A stretch of DNA of 7,971 nucleotides, taken from Pyrinomonadaceae bacterium. Its GTDB lineage: Bacteria; Acidobacteriota; Blastocatellia; Pyrinomonadales; Pyrinomonadaceae. Each line of letters begins with the position of its first letter. Positions within the stretch are counted from its first letter, which is position 1. The notes under the pieces were generated by a model that was given only the letters and a program-made list of their open reading frames with translations, did no database searches and was not told where the DNA came from. Shown here one piece after another: positions 1 to 7,971 of this stretch. A program made the translations under genes and the position numbers. The stretch covers positions 1 to 7,971 of the forward strand of contig JACCTF010000218.1 in NCBI GenBank assembly GCA_013812565.1. The letters run 5' to 3'.

Positions 1-1036
1 AGGAGAGGAAATCATAATAGTCGCCGCCCACTTCGCGCGCCGGTTGGCAATAGCCTGACAAGTCCAGCGATTGAGAGAGGGGCGGTTGCGCCGGGAAGAG
101 ACGTTGCTGCACTTCGCTTGCGAGCGCGAGTTCGCGACGCATGCGTTCTTCTTCAACCATGCGTTCGACGAGTTTGGAATTTTCGATGATGAACGCCAAC
201 TGCGCCGCGACCGACATCAGCATCCGCTTATCTTCGGCGGAGAACGGTTGAGCCGCGCGTCGCGGCCCGAGCGACAGAATGCCGACAAGATCGTCCTTCC
301 GTTTAATCTGCAACAGCAACCTTGTCTTGATTAATTGCAGCGTTTGGCACTCTTGTTTCCGTGCTTCTCTGATGGCGGGAGCGGCGGCGGCAAAAGCGCG
401 CGTCCATGTTTCAATGTCGCGCGGCTCGATGCCAAGCGGCACGCCCAAGTTGCGCAACCGCTTTACAACAAAGGAATTGCGCGCGAGCGTCAAGCTCTCG
501 GCTGAGAGCTGACTTTTGTTGTTGGCAAGTTTAATCCAGATGTCCGCTTCATCCGCTGTCATGTGTGATGAAGAGACGCGGCACACGTAATCACCCCTGC
601 AGTCATCGCGCACAAAGATCGAAACGTCCTCGACGTGAAGCGCCTCCTCGATTTTGCCGACGATCAACTTGTAAAGCTCGTTGATGTTCGTAGCCGCACG
701 TGCCGCCTGCCCGAGGTCGAACAGTACATGCCGCTCGTCATAAGTCTCCGGCGCGAAGCGCCGATCAAGCACCGGCACCACGCATCGCTTGAGAGCAGCG
801 TGCAGCACACCAAGCATCACGAGCGACGCGATAAATAGCGTGATGTCGGCACGGCTTCCGAAGGCATCAACGGACGCCGCCCGACTGCCGCTCAGCAAGA
901 ACAGTAACGCGGTGCAAACAAGGATCGCTTCAGAGATGAGCAATGCCCGCGCAGGCGAAAGCCGACGCGCCGCCCGGCGTGTGCCCCGGACAAGCGCGCT
1001 CCATTTCCTCAGCATGATGCGTTGTAGTCGTTTCAT
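1..1036 (-). CDS. Membrane-anchored GAF domain / SpoIIE-type (PP2C-like) serine phosphatase, C-terminus beyond the left edge
   Basis: This is the N-terminal 345 codons of a signalling phosphatase, read from my own reverse-strand translation. A basic N-terminus is followed by two probable membrane segments (residues about 32-50 and 65-82), a GAF-like sensor region (about 105-290), a charged helical linker (about 285-312, containing VEEERMRRELALASEVQQ) and the start of a SpoIIE/RsbU-type PP2C domain. The last visible stretch has LASEVQQRLFP, then QPAREVGGDYYDFL (about 331-344); in this family the Asp of GGDYYD is a metal ligand. Such proteins dephosphorylate serine on anti-sigma-factor antagonists or similar partners. 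ATG at 1036-1034 is chosen because an in-frame stop lies eight codons upstream; GTG at 1039 or ATG at 1015 are alternatives. No clear Shine-Dalgarno sequence is seen. It lies 88 bases downstream of permease 1 on the same strand, so co-transcription is possible. The family call is strong; its partner is unknown. Confidence 0.88.
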   Translation of the reverse strand, partial: MKRLQRIMLRKWSALVRGTRRAARRLSPARALLISEAILVCTALLFLLSGSRAASVDAFGSRADITLFIASLVMLGVLHAALKRCVVPVLDRRFAPETYDERHVLFDLGQAARAATNINELYKLIVGKIEEALHVEDVSIFVRDDCRGDYVCRVSSSHMTADEADIWIKLANNKSQLSAESLTLARNSFVVKRLRNLGVPLGIEPRDIETWTRAFAAAAPAIREARKQECQTLQLIKTRLLLQIKRKDDLVGILSLGPRRAAQPFSAEDKRMLMSVAAQLAFIIENSKLVERMVEEERMRRELALASEVQQRLFPAQPPLSQSLDLSGYCQPAREVGGDYYDFLS

Positions 1037-1044
1037 CACACGGT

Positions 1045-1122
1045 CAGTGGCTAAGGATCAGGGGGCAGTGAAAAACCGTGACTTCTTCTGACCGACGCCA
1101 GCCCCCGCCCCCCTAGCCACTG
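1045..1122 (-). promoter_or_regulatory. Large potential RNA hairpin between permease 1 and the phosphatase gene
   Basis: The outer arms CAGTGGCTA (1045-1053) and TAGCCACTG (1114-1122) are perfect 9-base complements. An inner pair, GGGGGC (1061-1066) and GCCCCC (1101-1106), adds six G-C pairs, and a GG/CC pair can form between the two stems. In the minus-strand transcript the structure would begin two bases after the permease 1 stop codon and end eight bases before the phosphatase ATG, filling most of the intercistronic gap. No U-run follows, so a classic intrinsic terminator is unlikely. A translation-control, transcript-stabilising or processing structure is an inference. Confidence 0.5.
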
Positions 1123-1124
1123 TT

Positions 1125-3732
<2,608 letters not shown>

Positions 3733-3737
3733 AACCG

Positions 3738-3743
3738 CTCCTT
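3738..3743 (-). promoter_or_regulatory. Shine-Dalgarno sequence fixing the permease 1 start
   Basis: AAGGAG on the minus strand lies five bases upstream of ATG 3732. This favours that start over an in-frame ATG 15 codons upstream at 3777, which would add a polar stretch not found in paralogue 2. The N-terminus from 3732 ([10 protein letters not shown]) aligns directly with [10 protein letters not shown] of permease 2. Confidence 0.85.
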
Positions 3744-3815
3744 GAGTGTGTGGATTGGAGAAGAACTGTCTTCCCATGAAACGCTCTTATATGATCAAGC
3801 TGTGACTCATCGCTG

Positions 3816-3860
3816 CAAGCTTGAGACCACATCGTGTGGCGCGGCAAAGTCTCAAGTTTG
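3816..3860. repeat. Inverted repeat with 12-base arms (one mismatch) and an inner hairpin
   Basis: The arms are CAAGCTTGAGAC (3816-3827) and GTCTCAAGTTTG (3849-3860), matching at 11 of 12 positions, with eight consecutive perfect pairs next to the spacer. Inside lies a second hairpin, CCACA-TCG-TGTGG (3827-3839). Neither side has a T-run, so it does not look like an intrinsic terminator. It could be an operator, a folded leader or a remnant of a small palindromic element; I cannot decide which. Confidence 0.6.
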
Positions 3861-3989
3861 ACTCCGAGAACTTCAAAGTTAAGTGAGGTTTGGTATGCCA
3901 GTAACAGACCCGGTTTTCAATACTGGGATTCACCGTTCCCAAAATCGAACCGCCATCTGCCACGGATATAAGTTCATTCCGTCTTCGGA

Positions 3990-4014
3990 TAGAATCTGAC
4001 GAGTTCGCTCGTCA
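3990..4014 (+). promoter_or_regulatory. Possible -10 box followed by a 7-bp hairpin/operator
   Basis: TAGAAT (3990-3995) resembles a -10 hexamer and lies 47 bases before the ATG at 4043; the matching -35 region (around 3967-3972) is poor. Directly after it, GACGAG-TTCG-CTCGTC (3998-4013), extended by an outer T-A pair (3997/4014), forms a perfect 7-bp stem with a TTCG loop. It would overlap the transcription start if the -10 is real, so it could be an operator or a 5' leader hairpin. This is inference from sequence only. Confidence 0.3.
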
Positions 4015-4042
4015 AGTATTACCAGAAAGCCGGAGCAGCGTT

Positions 4043-4396
4043 ATGAACCACACGACACTTGAACAAGTTATCGAAGCTGCCGGACAGCTTCCGCCTGAAG
4101 ACCAGCGCCGCTTGCAGGAGTGGCTGCAACAGCAGCAACTCGAAGCCGCCGCGAACCACCGTCGGCGGGAAGCAATGGATCAACAAATGGAAAAGTATCA
4201 GAGAGCCATGAGGTGGATAGCCGAACACAGCGCCGAATATCTGGGAGAGTGGGTTGTGCTGGATGGGGATTGTCTCATCAGTCACGGCGCGGACGGGCGA
4301 CAGGTTTATGATGAAGCCAAAGCCGCTGGCATCGAAACCCCCTTCCTCAAACACATTGTCGAAGAACAAGAGCCTTTTTACGCAGGGTGGCAATAA
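4043..4396 (+). CDS. DUF5678-like small protein, partner of the downstream aspartic protease
   Basis: This is a 117-residue soluble protein without signal peptide or membrane segment. The N-terminal part (residues 5-55) looks helical and charged; its segment QLPPEDQRRLQEWL resembles the short helical start seen in DUF2281-like and some antitoxin-like proteins. The C-terminal part (about 58-117) matches what I remember of DUF5678: EHSAEYLGEWVVLDGD, SHGADGRQVYDEAKAAG and PFLKHIVEEQEPFYAGW. A GGAG Shine-Dalgarno core (4032-4035) lies seven bases before the ATG. The stop TAA overlaps the next start by one base (TAATG at 4394-4398), so the two genes are very likely translationally coupled. The pairing suggests a regulator, inhibitor or substrate adaptor of the protease, but no function is established. 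Reality of the gene is near certain; the family name is from memory. Confidence 0.85.
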   Translation: MNHTTLEQVIEAAGQLPPEDQRRLQEWLQQQQLEAAANHRRREAMDQQMEKYQRAMRWIAEHSAEYLGEWVVLDGDCLISHGADGRQVYDEAKAAGIETPFLKHIVEEQEPFYAGWQ

Positions 4397-4809
4397 TGCT
4401 CTATAAGCTTAGCTTCACGACCTCTCACCGCTACGAGACAAATCAACCAGGGATAAACGTTCCCCTCATACTTCAGTCCGGTTCCACGACAGTCGAGCTT
4501 GATGCCAAAATAGATACCGGATCGAGCTACTGCATCTTTGAGCGCCTCTACGGTGACAGACTCGGACTTGATATTGAGAGCGGCACTCCTCAACGGATCA
4601 GCACCGTCACCGGAAGCTTCCTCACTTACGCCCATGAAGTCACACTCTCGGTGCTCGGCATCGAGGGCACGGCAGTTGTTTACTTTGCCCACGACGAAAA
4701 TTTCACCCGCAACGTGCTCGGACGACAAGGCTGGCTGGAGCGCGTCCGCCTGGGGCTGATCGACTACGACAGCCGACTGTATCTTAGCGACTACAATGAT
4801 GCGGCTTGA
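4396..4809 (+). CDS. Retropepsin-like (clan AA) aspartic protease
   Basis: This is a 137-residue protein with the hallmarks of a single-domain retropepsin fold. A catalytic DTGSS motif (residues 40-44) lies after a beta-rich stretch (VPLILQSGSTTVELDAKI), and a later hydrophobic-hydrophobic-Gly motif (NVLGRQGW) is followed by RVRLGLIDYDSRLYL, the usual closing strands. With one DTG it should act as a homodimer, each chain giving one catalytic Asp. No signal peptide or membrane segment is visible, so it is probably cytoplasmic. The start is ATG 4396, sharing one base with the stop of the upstream gene; a GGGTGG stretch (4385-4390) could serve as ribosome site. An in-frame GTG at 4387 is less likely. 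It runs opposite to both flanking permeases. The substrate is unknown; processing of the upstream partner is one possibility. Confidence 0.9.
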   Translation: MLYKLSFTTSHRYETNQPGINVPLILQSGSTTVELDAKIDTGSSYCIFERLYGDRLGLDIESGTPQRISTVTGSFLTYAHEVTLSVLGIEGTAVVYFAHDENFTRNVLGRQGWLERVRLGLIDYDSRLYLSDYNDAA

Positions 4810-4876
4810 TGCAGAAGCGGGCAGCGGATAACTTATTGCTCACTCTGCCCCCTGGCTTGACTCCATCGCCTTCCGT
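4810..4876. other. Short convergent intergenic gap
   Basis: This 67-base gap separates the 3' ends of the protease gene (plus) and permease 2 (minus). GGGCAG (4819-4824) and CTGCCC (4845-4850) can pair as a 6-bp stem with a 20-base loop. No T-run follows on either strand, so it is at best a weak bidirectional terminator. Confidence 0.4.
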
Positions 4877-7318
4877 CTACTCATACCTGAGCGCTACCAT
4901 CGGATCGACCTTCGTTGCCCTTCGCGCCGGGATGTAGTTAGCGATCAGCGCCACCGCTGCCAATAACAACGGGATCAGCACGAAGGTCATCGGATCAGTG
5001 GCGCTCACGCCGTAGAGCAGACTCGCCATCACGCGCGTTAAAGCAAATGCCGCTATTAAACCGACGGCAAGACCGATTGAGATCAGTAACATTCCTTGCC
5101 GGATGACAAGGAGGAGCACATCGCCTTTTTGCGCGCCTAAAGCTATACGGATGCCGATCTCATGCGTGCGTTGCGCGACCGTGTAATTGACGACGCCGAA
5201 GATGCCCAGCGATGCGAGCGCGGCGGCGAGAAACGCCAGTAGCGCGAGCAGCAGCGTGTTGAAGCGTGGTCGTGCCAGCGAGCGCTCCACAAGTTGCTCT
5301 ATCGTCGCGATGCCTGTGATTGCTTGATACTGATCGAGTGCGGCGACTTCACGGCGAACCACGGAAACAAATGCCGCGGGGTCGGTTGCGGTGCGAATCG
5401 TCAAGTACCGGACGGGGATGTTGGTTTGTCTGTATGGCACATACACGTCGAGCCGTATGTCATCGAGTTGGCGATACCTGGCATCACCGACGACGCCGAT
5501 AACCGTTCGCCAGGCTGCTTCCCGATCTGTCGGGTCTAACTTTATTCGTTGACCAAGCGGGTCCATCCCGGGCGCGAAAGTGCGGCGCGCCATGGTGTCG
5601 CTGATAATCGCGACCTGTGGCGTCTGCTCATTATCTTGCTCGGTGAAATCGCGTCCGCGCACCACGGGAATGTTCATCGCGCGGAAATAGTGCGGCGTAA
5701 TCACTTCGTAGTTGGGCACTTCGTTTCTTCGGGCTTCATCAGGTGTTTGCGATTCGGTCGCATACGGCATGTCCCATCCGACGCTTCCCTCTAACGGACG
5801 TATCAGAATCGCCGCGGCGGCAACCACGCCGGGTTGCGCTTCAAGCCGCTCCAATAAACCGGCGTAAAAGTCTCGACGATTCTGTGCGTCCCCATACTTC
5901 CTTCCCTGCAGAGATAGTTGCGCTGTCAACACGTTACGCTGATCAAAGCCCAGTGGAACCTGCCGCAGATTGATGAAACTCTGGAGGATCAACCCCGCGC
6001 CGATCAGCAGCACCACCGTAATCGCTATCTCAGCAACTACAAGCGAGTTGCGCAGACGCCTGCCGCTTACCGCGCTGCTCGCTTTTGCGCCCCCCTCTTT
6101 CAGAGTTTCGTTAAGGTTAACCCGGGATGCGATAAGCGCCGGGACGCCACCAAAAATTACCGCCGTCAGCAGCGTGATGAAAAAGGTGAAGATGAAGACC
6201 GAGGCGTTGAGTTGAACTTCACTGATGCGCGGAATATCAACCGGCGCGACATAGACAAGCAGATCAATCAACCAGTAAGCCAGCAGAATTCCGACCGCAC
6301 CTCCGACCGACGCAAGCACTGCGCTCTCGGTGAGAAACTGCTGTACCAATCGCCCGCGACTCGCTCCGAGGGCGGCGCGCACGGCCGTCTCCCGGCGTCG
6401 CACGGTCGCCCGCGTTAGCAATAGATTGGCGATGTTGGCGCACGCTATAGCCAGCAACAACCCGGAAGAAGCGAACAGCAGGTAGAGTCCCGGTCGGGCG
6501 TTGCCGAAGATGTGTTGAGCAAGCGGTGTGATTACGGAGCGCTGTCCGGTGGCTTTTGTCTCCGGGTGCTGCGCGGCGACACGTTCGATGATTGTATTGA
6601 TTTCCGCTTCTGCCTGTTCCAATGTCGCGCCCGGCTTCAAACGTCCGACGGCTTGCAAGAAGATTGCTCCGCGATTCTCGATTGTTCTCTGATTCATGGT
6701 TGCTGTCAGCGGCGTCCACACATCGACTCCCTTTGGAAAGTCAAACTCCGACGGCATCACACCAACGACCAAATAGTTATCACCACTGAGTGTAATTGTT
6801 TGACCAATCAAACCTGGGTCGCCGTCGAAACGGTTCTGCCAAAAGCGATGATTGAGCACCACGGCGCGCCCGGCACCGGGACGATCTTCTTCGGCAATGA
6901 AAGTACGCCCCAACGCAGCACGCGCCCCCAGCGTTGAAAAGAAATCGGCAGATACCCTGGCGCTCTCGATCTGTACCGGCTCGTCGCGTCCAGTTAACGT
7001 ATAGGCGTAACCGTAAACAGTCGTCGGCATCGCCGCGATACTTTCAAACAACTGAGTCTGACTTCGCCAATCGTTGAACTCTGCGACGGACAACTCCACA
7101 AACGGATTGCTCGCCGTCGGGTCACTCTTCCACGCCACCATCAAACGCTCCTGCTCCGCAAATGGCAACGGACGCAACAGCACCGCATTGACGACACTAA
7201 AGATCGCCGTGTTTGCGCCGATTCCCAAAGCCAGCGTGAGCACCGCAACGGCTGTAAAGCCAGGGCGCTTCAACAGCATTCGCACCGCATAACGTATGTC
7301 TTGCCAGAGTGTCCGCAT
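4877..7318 (-). CDS. ADOP-family MacB/FtsX-type permease 2, intact
   Basis: This is a complete 813-residue ABC-type permease of the acidobacterial duplicated orphan permease kind. In order: a cytoplasmic start ([10 protein letters not shown]), membrane segment 22-48 ([14 protein letters not shown]), periplasmic MacB-type core (about 50-270), FtsX half 1 with membrane segments near 276-301, 333-357 and 373-398 and the loop [14 protein letters not shown] (307-320), membrane segment 424-447, second periplasmic core (about 455-675), and FtsX half 2 with segments near 685-711, 735-765 and 776-797 and the loop [15 protein letters not shown] (716-730). It ends ALRYE. MacB-type permeases need a separate ATPase for tripartite efflux or mechanotransmission, but none is nearby, hence 'orphan'; the substrate cannot be predicted. 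A strong AAGGAG (7323-7328) lies four bases before the ATG. It is a clear paralogue of permease 1 in the same orientation, and convergent with the protease module. Confidence 0.95.
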   Translation of the reverse strand: MRTLWQDIRYAVRMLLKRPGFTAVAVLTLALGIGANTAIFSVVNAVLLRPLPFAEQERLMVAWKSDPTASNPFVELSVAEFNDWRSQTQLFESIAAMPTTVYGYAYTLTGRDEPVQIESARVSADFFSTLGARAALGRTFIAEEDRPGAGRAVVLNHRFWQNRFDGDPGLIGQTITLSGDNYLVVGVMPSEFDFPKGVDVWTPLTATMNQRTIENRGAIFLQAVGRLKPGATLEQAEAEINTIIERVAAQHPETKATGQRSVITPLAQHIFGNARPGLYLLFASSGLLLAIACANIANLLLTRATVRRRETAVRAALGASRGRLVQQFLTESAVLASVGGAVGILLAYWLIDLLVYVAPVDIPRISEVQLNASVFIFTFFITLLTAVIFGGVPALIASRVNLNETLKEGGAKASSAVSGRRLRNSLVVAEIAITVVLLIGAGLILQSFINLRQVPLGFDQRNVLTAQLSLQGRKYGDAQNRRDFYAGLLERLEAQPGVVAAAAILIRPLEGSVGWDMPYATESQTPDEARRNEVPNYEVITPHYFRAMNIPVVRGRDFTEQDNEQTPQVAIISDTMARRTFAPGMDPLGQRIKLDPTDREAAWRTVIGVVGDARYRQLDDIRLDVYVPYRQTNIPVRYLTIRTATDPAAFVSVVRREVAALDQYQAITGIATIEQLVERSLARPRFNTLLLALLAFLAAALASLGIFGVVNYTVAQRTHEIGIRIALGAQKGDVLLLVIRQGMLLISIGLAVGLIAAFALTRVMASLLYGVSATDPMTFVLIPLLLAAVALIANYIPARRATKVDPMVALRYE

Positions 7319-7433
7319 ATATCTCCTTCGCGTTGATTAATCCTTCTTCCTTGTCGACAATGACTTGATTGCGGCTCGTCAGCACAGTGGTTACAATCAC
7401 AATCGCTGATCCTCAAGCATCAAGTGAAAACTT
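7319..7433. other. Divergent control region between permease 2 and the Uma2 gene
   Basis: This 115-base region carries the start signals of two diverging genes. The permease side has a strong Shine-Dalgarno sequence (7323-7328). The plus side has a candidate promoter (7369-7397). A short tandem motif, ACAATC-ACAATC (7393-7404), overlaps that -10 region. I found no convincing minus-strand promoter. Confidence 0.5.
7369..7397 (+). promoter_or_regulatory. Candidate sigma-70-type promoter for the Uma2 gene
   Basis: TACAAT (7392-7397) matches the -10 consensus at five of six bases. TTGCGG (7369-7374), 17 bases upstream, keeps the conserved TTG of a -35 box. The -10 ends 36 bases before the ATG at 7434. 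It is read by eye only. Confidence 0.4.
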
Positions 7434-7971
7434 ATGAGCACCCAAATTCTAAATTTGCATGCAATCGTTGAGAGTCTTCCCGCCGGTAGCCTTGTCGTCC
7501 TGCCGAACATCGGTTGGGACGAATATGAAGAATTGCTCGAACAGATCGGCGAAAGCAGAGGCTTGCGCACCAGCTACAGCGACGGGACGCTACAAATCAT
7601 GGTCGTTTCATCCGAACACGAGAAGTATGCATGGTTCATCGGGAGCCTTGTTGGCGCTATTCGACTTCGGCTGCGCATGAACATCCTTTTCTTCGGCGCG
7701 CCCACGATGCGAAAGCAGAAGCGGCGCAAGGGGCTTGAACCCGACGCCTGTTTCTACGTGCAGAGCGCGGGGCTTATCGGCAACCGCATGCAACTCGATT
7801 TTGGTGTTGACCCGCCGCCCGACATTGCTGTTGAGATTGACATACATCACGGCTCGATCTCCAAGTTTCCGATTTATGCAGCGCTCGGCGTCCCCGAAAT
7901 CTGGCACTTCGATGGACAGCAACTGACCATTCATCATCTCGCACAAGAATCTTACGTCGTCACCGAAACGA
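7434..7971 (+). CDS. Uma2 family (DUF820) putative endonuclease, C-terminus beyond the right edge
   Basis: The first 179 codons of a Uma2-type protein of the PD-(D/E)XK nuclease-like fold are present; family members are usually about 180-230 residues, so little is missing. Family landmarks are clear: WDEYEELLEQ at the N-terminus, EHEK (61-64), LEPDACFYV (101-109), DPPPDIAVEID (126-136) with the predicted metal-binding acidic residues D130 and E134, K144 in SISKFPIY, and the signature YAALGVPEIWHFD (148-160). No membrane segment or signal is seen. The start at 7434 has only a weak Shine-Dalgarno (AAGTGA, 7422-7427). It diverges from permease 2 across 115 bases. Despite the nuclease label, the biological role of Uma2 proteins is poorly known; they occur in many copies in cyanobacteria and some other phyla. 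Confidence 0.92.
   Translation, partial: MSTQILNLHAIVESLPAGSLVVLPNIGWDEYEELLEQIGESRGLRTSYSDGTLQIMVVSSEHEKYAWFIGSLVGAIRLRLRMNILFFGAPTMRKQKRRKGLEPDACFYVQSAGLIGNRMQLDFGVDPPPDIAVEIDIHHGSISKFPIYAALGVPEIWHFDGQQLTIHHLAQESYVVTET

Larger units (their letters stand above)
3733..4042. other. 310-base divergent intergenic region with several inverted repeats
   Basis: This region separates permease 1 (minus) from the DUF5678-like gene (plus) and must carry start signals for both. Besides the Shine-Dalgarno sites it holds a long imperfect inverted repeat (3816-3860), an imperfect nested palindrome (3911-3952, arms CGGTT/AACCG and TGGGA/TCCCA), a short palindrome AACTT-CA-AAGTT (about 3869-3880), a possible -10 box (3990-3995) and a hairpin (3997-4014). 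A minus-strand TATAAG (3786-3791), 53 bases from the permease 1 start, could be part of that gene's promoter, but I find no convincing -35 box. No gene or RNA family is recognised. Confidence 0.6.

Noticed and set aside
3895..3999. 34-codon plus-strand frame starting MPVTDPVF with a weak GTGAGG upstream
   Set aside because: It is very short, has no recognisable homology, overlaps palindromic structure and is probably chance, though a leader peptide cannot be excluded.
4819..4850. GGGCAG/CTGCCC stem as a bidirectional terminator
   Set aside because: The stem is only 6 bp with a 20-base loop and no T-run on either strand, so it was not listed as a terminator.
3858..4864. Direct repeat TTGACTCC at 3858-3865 and 4857-4864 flanking the protease module
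   Set aside because: It looks like a target-site duplication, but an 8-base match between these two gaps is expected by chance fairly often and no terminal inverted repeats or transposase accompany it.
5918..6418. 166-codon plus-strand open frame opposite permease 2
   Set aside because: It is a low-complexity, Arg/Gln/Asp-rich translation antisense to the conserved FtsX region, with no supporting start signal or family match.

Overview
The window looks like chromosomal DNA from an acidobacterium. The main clue is two large MacB/FtsX-type permeases whose layout (about 810-870 residues, two FtsX halves, two periplasmic core domains, no ATPase nearby) fits the 'acidobacterial duplicated orphan permease' (ADOP) family. 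A GAF-SpoIIE phosphatase and a Uma2-type nuclease fit the same phylum. Blastocatellia is my guess at class level, but no rRNA or marker gene is present to confirm it.

Layout from left to right. Positions 1-1036 (minus) hold the first 345 codons of a membrane-anchored GAF/SpoIIE-type protein phosphatase; its catalytic domain runs off the left edge. Positions 1037-1124 form a short gap almost filled by a large potential hairpin. Positions 1125-3732 (minus) hold ADOP permease 1, which carries a one-base frameshift near 1577-1581. Positions 3733-4042 are a 310-base intergenic region rich in inverted repeats, with start signals for genes on both sides. Positions 4043-4809 (plus) hold two overlapping small genes: a DUF5678-like protein and a retropepsin-like aspartic protease. 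Positions 4810-4876 are a short convergent gap. Positions 4877-7318 (minus) hold ADOP permease 2, intact. Positions 7319-7433 are a divergent control region. Positions 7434-7971 (plus) hold the N-terminal 179 codons of a Uma2 family nuclease, cut by the right edge.

The two permeases lie in the same orientation and are clear paralogues, sharing N-terminal motifs and the C-terminal ending ALRYE. The two-gene protease module sits between them on the opposite strand, as if inserted into an older tandem pair. The phosphatase follows permease 1 on the same strand at 88 bases and could be co-transcribed with it. No tRNA, rRNA, CRISPR array, transposase or integrase was seen. The least understood part is the DUF5678-like/retropepsin pair, which has the compact, translationally coupled layout of a toxin-antitoxin or regulated-protease module but no established function that I know of.
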